IMG/VR virus record: IMGVR_UViG_3300021470_000009 | Span: 1 to 21,288 of that record | DNA length: 21,288 bases | Source: a virus | Strand: one strand, 5' to 3' | Shown: positions 12,993 through 18,901 of the stretch, piece after piece | Position numbering within the stretch: position 1 is the first letter of the stretch | Layout: the number at the start of each line of letters is the position of its first letter | Program-made: the position numbers and the translations under genes | The notes under the pieces: model-generated | Seen by the model: the letters and a program-made list of their open reading frames with translations, nothing else | Databases searched by the model: none | Told to the model about the DNA's origin: nothing

Positions 12993-13769
12993 ATGAAAAA
13001 ACTCACCAAGCACACGCGCCCGCTCGTTGGCCAAACCTTCACCATCAAATGGGGGACCTCTCGCGGCCGAGACTCCTACGGCTACACCACTTGTTCTTTG
13101 AGCCAGAACGGCCGGACGGTTGCGCGCTGCAATGGCGGCGGATACGACATGTTCGGCACTGTAGTGGGAGACTGGATTACGCGCACCCTTGCGCCCGCCC
13201 TGCTCACGCTCAAGGCTGAAGCCATGCCCGCTCACTCTCATTGGAATCCGGAGCGGGCGCGCTGCTGCGCTGGGGCCTGTGAGGAGGCCGCACGGAAATC
13301 CTTCTTTGAGTCGGAGGATCGAAAGCGCCTGGACCTGCCCAAGCTTCCTGAGGACTGCTGGACCTGCCCGAAGTGCGGCGGTGACACGCGCGCCAGCCGT
13401 GACGGCCAGACTGTTCAGGATGGACGCTATTTCTACGGGCTCACGTTTCACGATCCGAACTTTGACCCGGCGAAGGCGGTGATCGGAAAGGACTGTTCCG
13501 ACCGCACGCTTGGCGATGGCGCAGCCGGTCAAACTGTGGGCGCGGCGGAGGCTGAAGGAAAGTCGTTCGGTTTGGAGCGTTACCAGGCCATTTATTCCGC
13601 CAGCTCGAAGACTCCGACCCGGCGGCACCGCGTGCCCTCCATTGATGGTGCCTGTGGTTATTCCTCCGTGATTGAAATCATCCGGGCGCTTGGCCTGGAC
13701 CTGCGCCGGTTGGACGATTGCCGCCGCCGCAGTTCCGGCCCGGAAATTTACGAGGTTGTCCGCTGCTAA
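12993..13769 (+). CDS. Conserved accessory protein with Cys-rich centre (258 aa)
   Basis: 258 aa; ATG 12993, 8 nt after AAAGG. The N-terminal domain includes IKWGTSRGRDSYGYTTCSLS and RCNGGGYDMFGTVVGDWI. The centre holds RCCAGAC (91-96) and CWTCPKCGG (122-130), probable zinc-binding Cys clusters. The C-terminal domain runs FYGLTFHDPNFDPAKAVIGK, SFGLERYQAIYSASSKTPT and RHRVPSIDGACGYSSVIEII. I recall GRDSYGY...GGGYDMxGT and LYGLTFHDPxxDPxKAVIGK...LERYQAxYxASSxxPTxRH as a widespread phage/plasmid family of unknown role. In the versions I remember the two parts are joined by a shorter linker, so the Cys-rich centre may be an addition. Confidence 0.8.
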   Translation: MKKLTKHTRPLVGQTFTIKWGTSRGRDSYGYTTCSLSQNGRTVARCNGGGYDMFGTVVGDWITRTLAPALLTLKAEAMPAHSHWNPERARCCAGACEEAARKSFFESEDRKRLDLPKLPEDCWTCPKCGGDTRASRDGQTVQDGRYFYGLTFHDPNFDPAKAVIGKDCSDRTLGDGAAGQTVGAAEAEGKSFGLERYQAIYSASSKTPTRRHRVPSIDGACGYSSVIEIIRALGLDLRRLDDCRRRSSGPEIYEVVRC

Positions 13770-13774
13770 TCCCT

Positions 13775-13817
13775 CCCGCCGAGCCGGGCGCGGGCATCCG
13801 CGCTGCGGCTCGGCGGG
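13775..13817 (+). promoter_or_regulatory. Large perfect hairpin between two accessory genes
   Basis: CCCGCCGAGCCG (13775-13786) pairs perfectly with CGGCTCGGCGGG (13806-13817). Inside, CGCGG (13789-13793) pairs with CCGCG (13798-13802) around GCAT. There is no U-run after it, so intrinsic termination is unlikely. It lies between the stop at 13769 and the ATG at 13845 and takes the place of the usual module. Confidence 0.6.
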
Positions 13818-13844
13818 CTGGAGTACCGGCCCGGAAAACACACC

Positions 13845-14045
13845 ATGAAAAAGTTCACCCTGGAAATCACCACACAAAACGCCGCATTTGGAAATGATGA
13901 CGGATCTCCAAGCGAAGACGCTGCCCGCTCTGAGCTGGCGCGCATTTTGCGCGATGCCGCCAAGCATTTGGAAAACGGAAGCGACGGGAGGTCGCTCCAT
14001 GATTACAACGGAAACCGTGTTGGCAAGTTTGACATCGAAGACTAA
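13845..14045 (+). CDS. Conserved small accessory protein (66 aa)
   Basis: 66 aa; leader GGAAAACACACC before ATG. MKKFTLEITTQNAAFGNDDG is followed by ARSELARILRDAAKHLENG and DYNGNRVGKFDIED. A beta strand, a helix and a final NGNxVG beta turn are clear. The pattern F...I.T.NaAF...E.ARIL...A..le.G......D.NGN.VG is common in small phage and mobile-element proteins as I remember them, with no assigned function. It is followed 9 nt later by the next gene. Confidence 0.75.
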   Translation: MKKFTLEITTQNAAFGNDDGSPSEDAARSELARILRDAAKHLENGSDGRSLHDYNGNRVGKFDIED

Positions 14046-14054
14046 ACCACCACC

Positions 14055-14321
14055 ATGAAAAAATCCCGCGTGCATCTCTATGCTACCGGCCTTCCGCAGC
14101 ACATGCCGGAGCGCGACGGCTTCAACCTCACCCGCCACATTCGCGGGCTTGAGCCGGAGCTAAACAACACCAGCACCCCGAAAACTCCCGGCTACCGCGA
14201 GCGCAAGGCGCGGCAGCTCCTGGCCCGCATGGCATCGGGTGAACTCTTCCCGGCCGCGTGCGCCGGGATCGAGCGGGACTATGCTCCCGAACTGGCCAAG
14301 CTGAGAAAGGCTGCCCGATGA
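14055..14321 (+). CDS. Hypothetical accessory protein (88 aa)
   Basis: 88 aa with ATG after CACCACC. Basic and helical: MKKSRVHLYATGLPQHMPER, DGFNLTRHIRGLEPEL, YRERKARQLLARMASGELF and a C-terminal ERDYAPELAKLRKAAR. No known domain is recognised. Its stop TGA overlaps the ATG of the 27-codon ORF after it, and that ORF is coupled in turn to the next, so 14055-14954 looks like one coupled chain of four genes ending with the GNAT-like protein. Confidence 0.65.
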   Translation: MKKSRVHLYATGLPQHMPERDGFNLTRHIRGLEPELNNTSTPKTPGYRERKARQLLARMASGELFPAACAGIERDYAPELAKLRKAAR

Positions 14322-14401
14322 AAACCCTGTTCCGCCTTCTCTACTGCCTCATCTGCGGCCATGTCCTGACCGGCGGCAAATGCCCAAGGGGGCACCGATG
14401 A
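14318..14401 (+). CDS. Tiny Cys/His peptide (27 aa)
   Basis: ATG 14318 to TGA 14399-14401: MKTLFRLLYCLICGHVLTGG then KCPRGHR. Start and stop both overlap neighbouring genes by ATGA. A CLIC pair and CPRGH could bind one zinc ion, and the N-terminus is hydrophobic. Too short for family recognition; the exact coupling on both sides is the main evidence that it is translated. Confidence 0.5.
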   Translation: MKTLFRLLYCLICGHVLTGGKCPRGHR

Positions 14402-14604
14402 AACGCCTACAAGCACTCGCCCAGTGTGAGCCCGTGCCGGAACTGCGCCGCGCCTACGCCGTCGCCAAGTCATGGAGCACTGTCGCCCTGGCCCTGCTCC
14501 TGCGGGACCAGTGCGGCAGCCGCCCCGGTCGCGCACGGTTCACGGCGGCGGATACTGCCCACCTGGCCCGGCTCCTCCGGGAACGCTGCGAGGTGAAGCC
14601 GTGA
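14398..14604 (+). CDS. Hypothetical accessory protein (68 aa)
   Basis: 68 aa, ATG 14398 overlapping the preceding stop; stop overlapping the GTG of the next gene. Mostly helical: MKRLQALAQCEPVPELRRAY, WSTVALALLLRDQCGSRPGR and TAADTAHLARLLRERCEVK. Basic with three Cys that do not form a recognisable metal motif. The family is not recognised. Its place between the 27-aa peptide and the GNAT-like gene suggests co-translation with them. Confidence 0.6.
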   Translation: MKRLQALAQCEPVPELRRAYAVAKSWSTVALALLLRDQCGSRPGRARFTAADTAHLARLLRERCEVKP

Positions 14605-14954
14605 AACTGCAAACCGAACTGGATGCCCTGGCCGCAATCTTTGAATCCGTGGCCATCGTCGAGCTTACCCACTGCCCAGCGCAGGATGATCGGCCAGAAA
14701 CCATCGCCCTCGACTGCCTCCAAGTGCGCGACACCGCCCCGCCCGGCACCGGCACACAGATTCTGACAGCCCTCTTCGCCGTGGCTGACCGCGCCGGGCT
14801 GGCGGTGTGGTGCTATGCGCTGCCCTACCATCGCCGGGGCATCAAAGCGCCAATGAATCAGGACCAGCTTGTGAAGTGGTATGAGGCTAGAGGCTTTCGC
14901 CAGTGGCATGGGATGTTGAAGGCGTGCCTGATCCGTGAACCAAAAATGCAGTGA
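14601..14954 (+). CDS. GNAT-like N-acetyltransferase (117 aa)
   Basis: 117 aa; GTG start overlapping the upstream stop (GTGA). The fold of GCN5-type acetyltransferases is suggested by a central strand and acetyl-CoA loop around IALDCLQVRDTAPPGTGTQI (residues 36-53, pyrophosphate-binding PPGTGTQIL), the helix LTALFAVADRAGLAVWCYAL, and a C-terminal DQLVKWYEARGFRQ (residues 88-101) typical of motif B, followed by a final strand. Such enzymes move an acetyl group from acetyl-CoA to an amine of a small molecule or protein. In a phage accessory cluster it could modify a host protein or tRNA, but no substrate can be inferred. The TGA is the first codon of the last intergenic module. Confidence 0.75.
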   Translation: MKLQTELDALAAIFESVAIVELTHCPAQDDRPETIALDCLQVRDTAPPGTGTQILTALFAVADRAGLAVWCYALPYHRRGIKAPMNQDQLVKWYEARGFRQWHGMLKACLIREPKMQ

Positions 14955-15016
14955 TTCCGCGCTCCCTCTCCGGCACGACCGGAGGGGGACCGCGCAACCA
15001 AGCGCACAACACCATT
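14952..15016 (+). repeat. Intergenic RNA module, copy 5 (short form)
   Basis: Starts at the TGA of the GNAT-like gene in TGATTCCGCG. Hairpins: CCCTCTCCGG/CCGGAGGGGG (14964-14988, loop CACGA, one G-U) and GCGC-AACCAA-GCGC (14992-15005). The AATYAC hairpin and AAAGG are absent; the next gene starts after CACAACACCATT. Confidence 0.6.
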
Positions 15017-15373
15017 ATGAAACACAAAACAAAAAACCTCACTGAACAGATAAGCGCCGAAGCGGACAGCCCTGCTCGGACAATCTTAAACATCTCAAGG
15101 ACGCTTTGTGACCTTCAGTGTGACAGGGAGAAGTTTTCAAAGCTCGAAAAGAAAGCCTGCAAACTGATCGACGACACGCTTGGAAAACTCAGGGATGATC
15201 TTGTCTCAATGGTTTCCAAGGACTGTCACCCGCACTGGAGCCGGTGGATTAGCAGCGACATGTGCGGAATTGAGGGCGAGTTTGAAATTACCACATGGAA
15301 TGAGGGTGATTATTATAGCCATATTGAAGCAGACCTGAAGAAGATGATTAAAGAGGAGTCGGAGAATATTTAA
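15017..15373 (+). CDS. Hypothetical accessory protein (118 aa)
   Basis: 118 aa. The Lys-rich start MKHKTKNLTEQISAEADSPA leads to a helix with two Cys (LNISRTLCDLQCDREKFSKL), a second helix (LIDDTLGKLRDDLVSMVSKD) and an acidic, aromatic C-terminal half (HWSRWISSDMCGIEGEFEIT, then WNEGDYYSHIEADLKKMIKE). No known motif is visible. Codon use is less GC-biased than its neighbours, which may point to a different origin. It stops 4 nt before the next gene. Confidence 0.65.
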   Translation: MKHKTKNLTEQISAEADSPARTILNISRTLCDLQCDREKFSKLEKKACKLIDDTLGKLRDDLVSMVSKDCHPHWSRWISSDMCGIEGEFEITTWNEGDYYSHIEADLKKMIKEESENI

Positions 15374-15377
15374 TCAA

Positions 15378-15716
15378 ATGCAAACCCTGACCGAATCCCC
15401 CGACGACACCGCCGACCGCGAGGCCGGTGATCTCAACCTCGCCCTCACCACCCCGCCACGCCGACGCCACAAGAGCCGCGCCGGGAAGACCGCCGCCCTG
15501 TCGCCCCGGCGCAAGGCCGAGTTCGTCCTCCAGGCCATGCTCTGCGGCCGGGCGGACAGCGCCACCGCCCGCGCCTGCCTCGACGGGCTGGACGGAGCGG
15601 AGGTGATCTGGCGCATCTGGCGGCGGGCGCAGAAGAATCCCCGGCTGGCGCTGCTGCTGACCGATGAGCAGAAGCGGATTGCGCTGCGGCATCAGGCGGG
15701 AAAGGATGCGCTGTGA
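15378..15716 (+). CDS. Hypothetical accessory protein (112 aa)
   Basis: 112 aa, ATG 15378. An acidic, disordered start (MQTLTESPDDTADREAGDLN) is followed by a basic segment (PPRRRHKSRAGKTAALSPRR) and a helical Arg-rich C-terminal domain (KAEFVLQAMLCGRADSATAR; VIWRIWRRAQKNPRLALLLT). The basic middle part and helices suggest nucleic-acid contact; no named domain is seen. The stop overlaps the GTG of the following gene (GTGA). Confidence 0.6.
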   Translation: MQTLTESPDDTADREAGDLNLALTTPPRRRHKSRAGKTAALSPRRKAEFVLQAMLCGRADSATARACLDGLDGAEVIWRIWRRAQKNPRLALLLTDEQKRIALRHQAGKDAL

Positions 15717-15928
15717 GCAAGCCCTTCCCGTATCGCGGCTATGAGCGCCACCCGGACGAGACGTACCGGAAAAGCGTCGAGATTGTGGAGCAGCGGGATG
15801 GCCTCATGCTGACCCGCTGTTACGAGACGATTGTGCGGAGCGCCTCCGGGAGGCTGCTGAAGGTGCTGCGCTGCAAGCTGGCGGACAAGCGGATGGATTC
15901 AGTTCACGCCGCCAGCACGACCACCTGA
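15713..15928 (+). CDS. Hypothetical accessory protein (71 aa)
   Basis: 71 aa with a GTG start overlapping the upstream stop. MSKPFPYRGYERHPDETYRK is followed by the beta-like VEIVEQRDGLMLTRCYETIV and a basic end (GRLLKVLRCKLADKRMD). The family is unknown. Its last 25 nt overlap the end of the convergent leftward gene. It is the last gene of the rightward cluster, and I see no clear rightward terminator after it. Confidence 0.55.
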   Translation: MSKPFPYRGYERHPDETYRKSVEIVEQRDGLMLTRCYETIVRSASGRLLKVLRCKLADKRMDSVHAASTTT

Positions 15929-16113
15929 AGCGCCTCCCCCTGCGACAGCGCCTGCGCGATCTCCGACCGGCGGCGACGGCCCTGGACGGAGCAGTCGTCG
16001 GTGAGTTCCATGAGCGCGAGCTGGCACAGCCCGGCGGCGAGTGGCGCAGCCGGACGGCCCGGTCGGGAGTTCCGCACGGGACGGACACCAACAGCATGGT
16101 TCACGGTCTTCAT
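15904..16113 (-). CDS. Small basic protein (69 aa), first gene after the leftward terminator
   Basis: 69 aa; start ATG 16113. MKTVNHAVGVRPVRNSRPGR (flexible, basic), then PAAPLAAGLCQLALMELTDD, CSVQGRRRRSEIAQALSQGE and ALQVVVLAA. Third-position GC is high throughout, and it has its own promoter only 11 nt upstream, so it is more credible than the overlapping reading frames. The RRRRSEIAQALSQGE helix could contact nucleic acid. Family unknown. It ends inside the last 25 nt of the convergent accessory gene. Confidence 0.55.
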   Translation of the reverse strand: MKTVNHAVGVRPVRNSRPGRPAAPLAAGLCQLALMELTDDCSVQGRRRRSEIAQALSQGEALQVVVLAA

Positions 16114-16124
16114 AAGCGCACCCT

Positions 16125-16153
16125 ACTATCAAAGGTGTGAGTTGTAAAGTGAA
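16125..16153 (-). promoter_or_regulatory. Leftward promoter of the 69-aa gene, overlapped by operator-like site 3
   Basis: Minus strand: TTCACT (16153-16148), 17-nt spacer, GATAGT (16130-16125). A 17-bp sequence ACTCACACCTTTGATAG (16142-16126) matches 13 of 17 positions of the operator-like element at 18883. Transcription would begin about 5 nt before the ATG at 16113. Confidence 0.5.
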
Positions 16154-16181
16154 AACCGGCGGGGAGGTATCCCCGCCGGTT
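16145..16181 (-). terminator. Rho-independent terminator of the leftward replication operon
   Basis: AACCGGCGGGGA (16154-16165) and TCCCCGCCGGTT (16170-16181) form a perfect 12-bp stem with a 4-nt loop. On the minus strand the stem is followed by TTTTCACTTT (including the last stem bases). This ends the operon running from 20876 to 16254 and insulates the 69-aa gene's promoter that begins just after it. Confidence 0.85.
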
Positions 16182-16253
16182 CATCGCCTGCCCGTGGTTA
16201 CATAGCAGAAGGCGCTCTGCACAAGGCTGGCAGTATGAGCCAGTGTCTCACAC

Positions 16254-16604
16254 TCACGGGTTATGGCCGGTCAGTTCGACCGGAAAATGACTGACACCAT
16301 GATTCTCCCGTTCAAGGATATACCTGAGAGCGGTTTCGTGCCGGGTTTCACCTTCACATTTAACGACTACAGCATGGATTAGCTCATAATACTTGGAGCG
16401 TAGTTCATCCATACCAATGCCTGGAATGTACGTCACCGACTGAGCCTGGTTGTCCACCCGGACATGCCGGATGAAATCACCTGCCTTGATGGCCTGCTTG
16501 ATGGCATCTGCCATCTGGCGCTCGGTGAGCTGCTCGACGGCGATGCCGTGGTTGCGAATCATCCGCAGGATGGACTTGTCGATTTGCTGTTCAGTGGGGA
16601 TCAT
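16254..16604 (-). CDS. Hypothetical protein (116 aa), last gene of the leftward operon
   Basis: 116 aa; ATG 16604 overlaps the preceding stop (4 nt). MIPTEQQIDKSILRMIRNHG, IAVEQLTERQMADAIKQAIK, AGDFIRHVRVDNQAQSVTYI and a helical end containing ETRHETALRYILEREN. The early helices have the spacing of a winged-helix module, but the evidence is weak. There is no enzyme motif. A hairpin CCGGTC/GACCGG (16267-16283) lies within the 3' end of the gene. Function unknown. Confidence 0.7.
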   Translation of the reverse strand: MIPTEQQIDKSILRMIRNHGIAVEQLTERQMADAIKQAIKAGDFIRHVRVDNQAQSVTYIPGIGMDELRSKYYELIHAVVVKCEGETRHETALRYILERENHGVSHFPVELTGHNP

Positions 16605-16825
16605 GGCTTGATGGATTCAATGGTCCAGCCCTTCTTCTTCAAGGCTTCAACATGCCACTCGTCACGGTAGGTCATGCGGATGCCGTTCTGGGCGAGCGTG
16701 TTCACGACTTCACTGAGCTTCATGTCAGCCAGCTGTTCGATGGGGATGTATCCACCAGCCTGCGCCAGTGCCTCTTCGAGCTGGTTCCAGAAATCTCCGC
16801 GACAGGTTTGCGTTTCAATACTCAT
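16601..16825 (-). CDS. Hypothetical protein (74 aa)
   Basis: 74 aa, coupled to both neighbours by 4-nt overlaps. MSIETQTCRGDFWNQLEEAL, AQAGGYIPIEQLADMKLSEV and VNTLAQNGIRMTYRDEWHVE, ending KKKGWTIESIKP. The middle resembles a small helix-turn-helix (IPIEQLADMKLSEVVNTLAQNG), and the following gene has a similar HxIxxEQLxxxx pattern, so the two might be related. Function unknown. Confidence 0.65.
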   Translation of the reverse strand: MSIETQTCRGDFWNQLEEALAQAGGYIPIEQLADMKLSEVVNTLAQNGIRMTYRDEWHVEALKKKGWTIESIKP

Positions 16826-17019
16826 TGCTTGAACGGTTCGATGCTTGGAAGATCACCTTCTCCACATTGCGGGCACTGGAAATTATCCCAACATCCAGTC
16901 CAGCTCACCATGCACTTATCGCACCACATTCCGCGAGAGTATGCAGGGTCAACGGCTGAGAAGTTTCCGACATACTTGTACCCATACGTATCCCGATCAA
17001 CCGTGCATTCAATTTTCAT
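16822..17019 (-). CDS. Small zinc-ribbon protein (65 aa)
   Basis: 65 aa; start ATG 17019 chosen because it overlaps the upstream stop (ATGA); the longer upstream reading is the other frame of the previous gene. MKIECTVDRDTYGYKYVGNF is followed by a zinc module: MWCDKCMVSWTGCWDNFQCP and QCGEGD, with CxxC pairs at about 33-36 and 49-52. Such single zinc ribbons often bind nucleic acid or a partner protein in phages; no more specific role can be claimed. Confidence 0.7.
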   Translation of the reverse strand: MKIECTVDRDTYGYKYVGNFSAVDPAYSRGMWCDKCMVSWTGCWDNFQCPQCGEGDLPSIEPFKQ

Positions 17020-17222
17020 GTTGCCAGCACATAGTTTACCGCGCACCCCTTCCGCTTGACCGTCATGGAGTACACCTTCACGCCCTGCTGCTTCAGGAGC
17101 GCCAGCCGGGCAATCACCTCGCTGGATGGGATCAGTTCGCATTCTGGTTCAGGGGTTTTCCGGGATGCTGGTGTCAGGGCTTCGACTGGCGGGGGTGCGG
17201 AGCGGGAGGGGATGCGGGGCAT
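17016..17222 (-). CDS. Hypothetical protein (68 aa)
   Basis: 68 aa. A Pro/Ser-rich flexible start (MPRIPSRSAPPPVEALTPAS) and a small folded end: IPSSEVIARLALLKQQGVKV followed by YSMTVKRKGCAVNYVLAT, a helix and two strands. No domain is recognised. It is coupled to the downstream zinc-ribbon gene by ATGA and starts 1 nt after the upstream stop. Part of the leftward replication operon. Confidence 0.6.
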   Translation of the reverse strand: MPRIPSRSAPPPVEALTPASRKTPEPECELIPSSEVIARLALLKQQGVKVYSMTVKRKGCAVNYVLAT

Positions 17223-17223
17223 A

Positions 17224-17538
17224 TCACTTGGCCTTCATCGCCTCCTCATACTTCAGCTTGATCGGGTCCAGCTTGCGTTGTTTGGCCGACGGCCGCTTGT
17301 TCACACCCAGCTCGAAGCCCTGCAACACGAGCCAATCGTCCAGCCGTCTTGCCAGGTCTTCCGCCACCGGCCTGCTCAACCCATCCAGGCAGCGGGTAAT
17401 CTCCCGGCCCGCAGCGTCGCGGGTCTTCACCGGAAGCTTCGCCGCCTCGGCGGTCTGCCAGCCGACAAAGCTGCGGAAGAGGCCGATGCGGAGGTTGTAG
17501 CCCCGGCCTGAGATTATGAGGTGGACGTGGTGGTACAT
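17224..17538 (-). CDS. Hypothetical protein (104 aa)
   Basis: 104 aa; ATG 17538 lies 25 nt inside the previous gene. MYHHVHLIISGRGYNLRIGL is beta-like, with an HHVHLI start; the rest is helical and basic: FRSFVGWQTAEAAKLPVKT, EITRCLDGLSRPVAEDLARR and DDWLVLQGFELGVNKRPS, ending KYEEAMKAK. No catalytic motif is evident. A nucleic-acid-binding role in replication is possible from charge and context only. Confidence 0.6.
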   Translation of the reverse strand: MYHHVHLIISGRGYNLRIGLFRSFVGWQTAEAAKLPVKTRDAAGREITRCLDGLSRPVAEDLARRLDDWLVLQGFELGVNKRPSAKQRKLDPIKLKYEEAMKAK

Positions 17539-17705
17539 TTCAGCTCAGTGATGGCCTTTTGCAGCAGCGCGGCACGGCGTTCAGCGGCACGGGTTTCGTT
17601 GGTGGCTACCGCGCGCGAGTGACCAGTTCGTGAAGACCGGTTATCAGCCGCCAAGCGTAGCTCAAACAGCCACTCTCGGAGTTCGCTTAGTTCAAGCGCG
17701 TTCAT
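17514..17705 (-). CDS. Small helical protein (63 aa)
   Basis: 63 aa, ATG 17705, 3 nt after the preceding stop. MNALELSELREWLFELRLAA followed by an Arg/Ser/Thr stretch (DNRSSRTGHSRAVATNETRA) and the helix AERRAALLQKAITELKC. It looks like a two-helix, possibly coiled-coil peptide. No family recognised. Its last 25 nt overlap the next gene. Confidence 0.55.
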   Translation of the reverse strand: MNALELSELREWLFELRLAADNRSSRTGHSRAVATNETRAAERRAALLQKAITELKCTTTSTS

Positions 17706-17708
17706 GGC

Positions 17709-18245
17709 TCAAAACTTCTTTCCGCCATCCGCCTTGCGCGCTTCGATGGAGTGGTCCTTCCGGGTTAGGTTGTAGGCCATCTTCTCCGCGATGGCTCCTT
17801 CGAGGTCAAGGTTGTGACGATAGCAGTAGGAGCGAATTCCTAAGACAAGGACTGAAATATCCATTCCAACATCATCGGGACTATTCTCCCAGATGGAAAT
17901 TACATCCCGGCACATGCCAAGAATATCTTCACCCTTGTTTCCGTCAACCCCATCAGGCCGCAGCATCGCATCAGGGAAGTCATGCAGATCCTGCTTAAAC
18001 CCTCCCGCAAAATCCAGCAGCCGGATCACCGCGTCCGCCATCTCCACCTCCTCCATCCTGCGGTGTGGCAGCTTGTCGTCCATGAGGTTCTTGCGGATGC
18101 CTTCCACCGCTTCAGCCAGCTCGGTGATGACCAGCATCAGCAGCTCGCCCCGGTTGCGCTGGAGCGGTTCCCCGGTGTGGATGTCGTGCCACCATTGATG
18201 GTTGGCGGCGTGGACCTGGGCGGCAAGTTCGTTGAGGTTTTTCAT
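17709..18245 (-). CDS. MazG-like nucleotide pyrophosphohydrolase (178 aa)
   Basis: Start ATG 18245 chosen because it overlaps the upstream stop (ATGA). The MazG-type helical core is visible: GELLMLVITELAEAVEGIRK with Glu42 and Glu45 (ExxE), then HRRMEEVEMADAVIRLLDFA with Glu68 and Asp71 (ExxD), the Mg-binding layout of all-alpha NTP pyrophosphatases. These enzymes hydrolyse (d)NTPs to monophosphates and pyrophosphate. In phages they may alter the dNTP pool or the alarmone level of the host. The C-terminal half (to 178) carries extra helices, including AIAEKMAYNLTRKDHSIEAR, which resembles the end of phage MazG-like proteins. It belongs to the replication operon, fitting a nucleotide-metabolism role. 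Confidence 0.8.
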   Translation of the reverse strand: MKNLNELAAQVHAANHQWWHDIHTGEPLQRNRGELLMLVITELAEAVEGIRKNLMDDKLPHRRMEEVEMADAVIRLLDFAGGFKQDLHDFPDAMLRPDGVDGNKGEDILGMCRDVISIWENSPDDVGMDISVLVLGIRSYCYRHNLDLEGAIAEKMAYNLTRKDHSIEARKADGGKKF

Positions 18246-18619
18246 ATTGATGTCACTACTGGAAATTCCATCTGACCTTTCATCGGCACCTCGCCATTGC
18301 GCTTCAGGAACGTCTCCGCGAGCTTCACGCTCTTCAGCCGCCACGCCCACACGCGCCTTCCCTTCTGCGCAGCCACCCGCGAGTTACGCCATGCGCCCGT
18401 CTGCTCGATGAGCTTGGCGCGGTAGAGCGTCTTAAATCCGTTGCCAATGGCATTCCTAGAATCAGCAGGCACGTTGTCGAAGGTCTGGTCGTCGGGCCAG
18501 AACTCCTCGGGCGATGCGAGCGCGGAATGGATCACGCCGACCATGGCAGCGCGCAATTCGTTCGGCTTATATGCCAACTGCAATGCGATGGCTTCTTCCT
18601 GGGTGGCGACGGTGCTCAT
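18242..18619 (-). CDS. Winged-helix-like phage protein (125 aa)
   Basis: 125 aa, coupled to the HTH gene upstream and the MazG-like gene downstream by ATGA overlaps. Helical start (EEAIALQLAYKPNELRAAMV), then HSALASPEEFWPDDQTFDNV, DSRNAIGNGFKTLYRAKLIE and TGAWRNSRVAAQKGRRVWAW. The pattern of helices followed by GR-x-VWAWRL strands suggests a winged helix, a form I recall from small proteins in phage replication modules. No catalytic residues. Likely DNA-binding. Confidence 0.65.
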   Translation of the reverse strand: MSTVATQEEAIALQLAYKPNELRAAMVGVIHSALASPEEFWPDDQTFDNVPADSRNAIGNGFKTLYRAKLIEQTGAWRNSRVAAQKGRRVWAWRLKSVKLAETFLKRNGEVPMKGQMEFPVVTSI

Positions 18620-18861
18620 AGATTCTTCCCTCCCAAATTCTCAAATGCCCGCTTCAGCACTATCGCCGCGCCAATCTTCGGCTCGACCGGCTTGCCCTTG
18701 TTCATCAGCCATCTCCAGACCATCTGCGGTGCGATCTTCCGTCCGCTCACCCGCTGGTACTCCCGCGTCAGCATGTCCACGGTGATGGTCCGTGAGGAGA
18801 CGGCTGACTGGATGGGCCGGATGAAATCGCGCGCGGCCTGCTGGGGGGTGAGTTTCGGCAT
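18616..18861 (-). CDS. Cro-like helix-turn-helix protein (81 aa)
   Basis: Start ATG 18861 chosen over a TTG 12 nt upstream because a TTGACA/CATATT promoter ends 11 nt before it. MPKLTPQQAARDFIRPIQSA, SSRTITVDMLTREYQRVSGR and KIAPQMVWRWLMNKGKPVEP, then KIGAAIVLKRAFENLGGK. The segment APQMVWRWLMNKGKPVEPKI resembles the recognition helix and following loop of Cro/YdaS-type repressors (VSxWLxxGKPIP), though the first helix of the HTH is less clear. It has its own promoter with an operator-like repeat over the -10 box, so it may be an autoregulated repressor of the three related promoters. That link is inference. Confidence 0.65.
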   Translation of the reverse strand: MPKLTPQQAARDFIRPIQSAVSSRTITVDMLTREYQRVSGRKIAPQMVWRWLMNKGKPVEPKIGAAIVLKRAFENLGGKNL

Positions 18862-18866
18862 TGCTG

Positions 18867-18901
18867 GTAACAAATATGTGAGTGGACTGCGCTGCTGTCA
18901 A
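18867..18901 (-). promoter_or_regulatory. Internal leftward promoter with operator-like site 2
   Basis: Minus strand: TTGACA (18901-18896), exact 17-nt spacer, CATATT (18878-18873). The ATG at 18861 starts 11 nt after the -10 box. A 17-bp element, plus-strand GTAACAAATATGTGAGT (18867-18883), overlaps the -10 and matches 16 of 17 positions of the site at 20883-20899 in inverted orientation. Confidence 0.7.

Noticed and set aside
12768-14138. Minus-strand ORF (456 codons) across several accessory genes
   Set aside because: It runs through the recognised plus-strand proteins and the large hairpin, with no motif of its own.
9709-15016. Integron cassette array (the intergenic modules as attC sites)
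   Set aside because: The modules lack the paired GTTRRRY/RYYYAAC core sites, and no integrase is present in the window.
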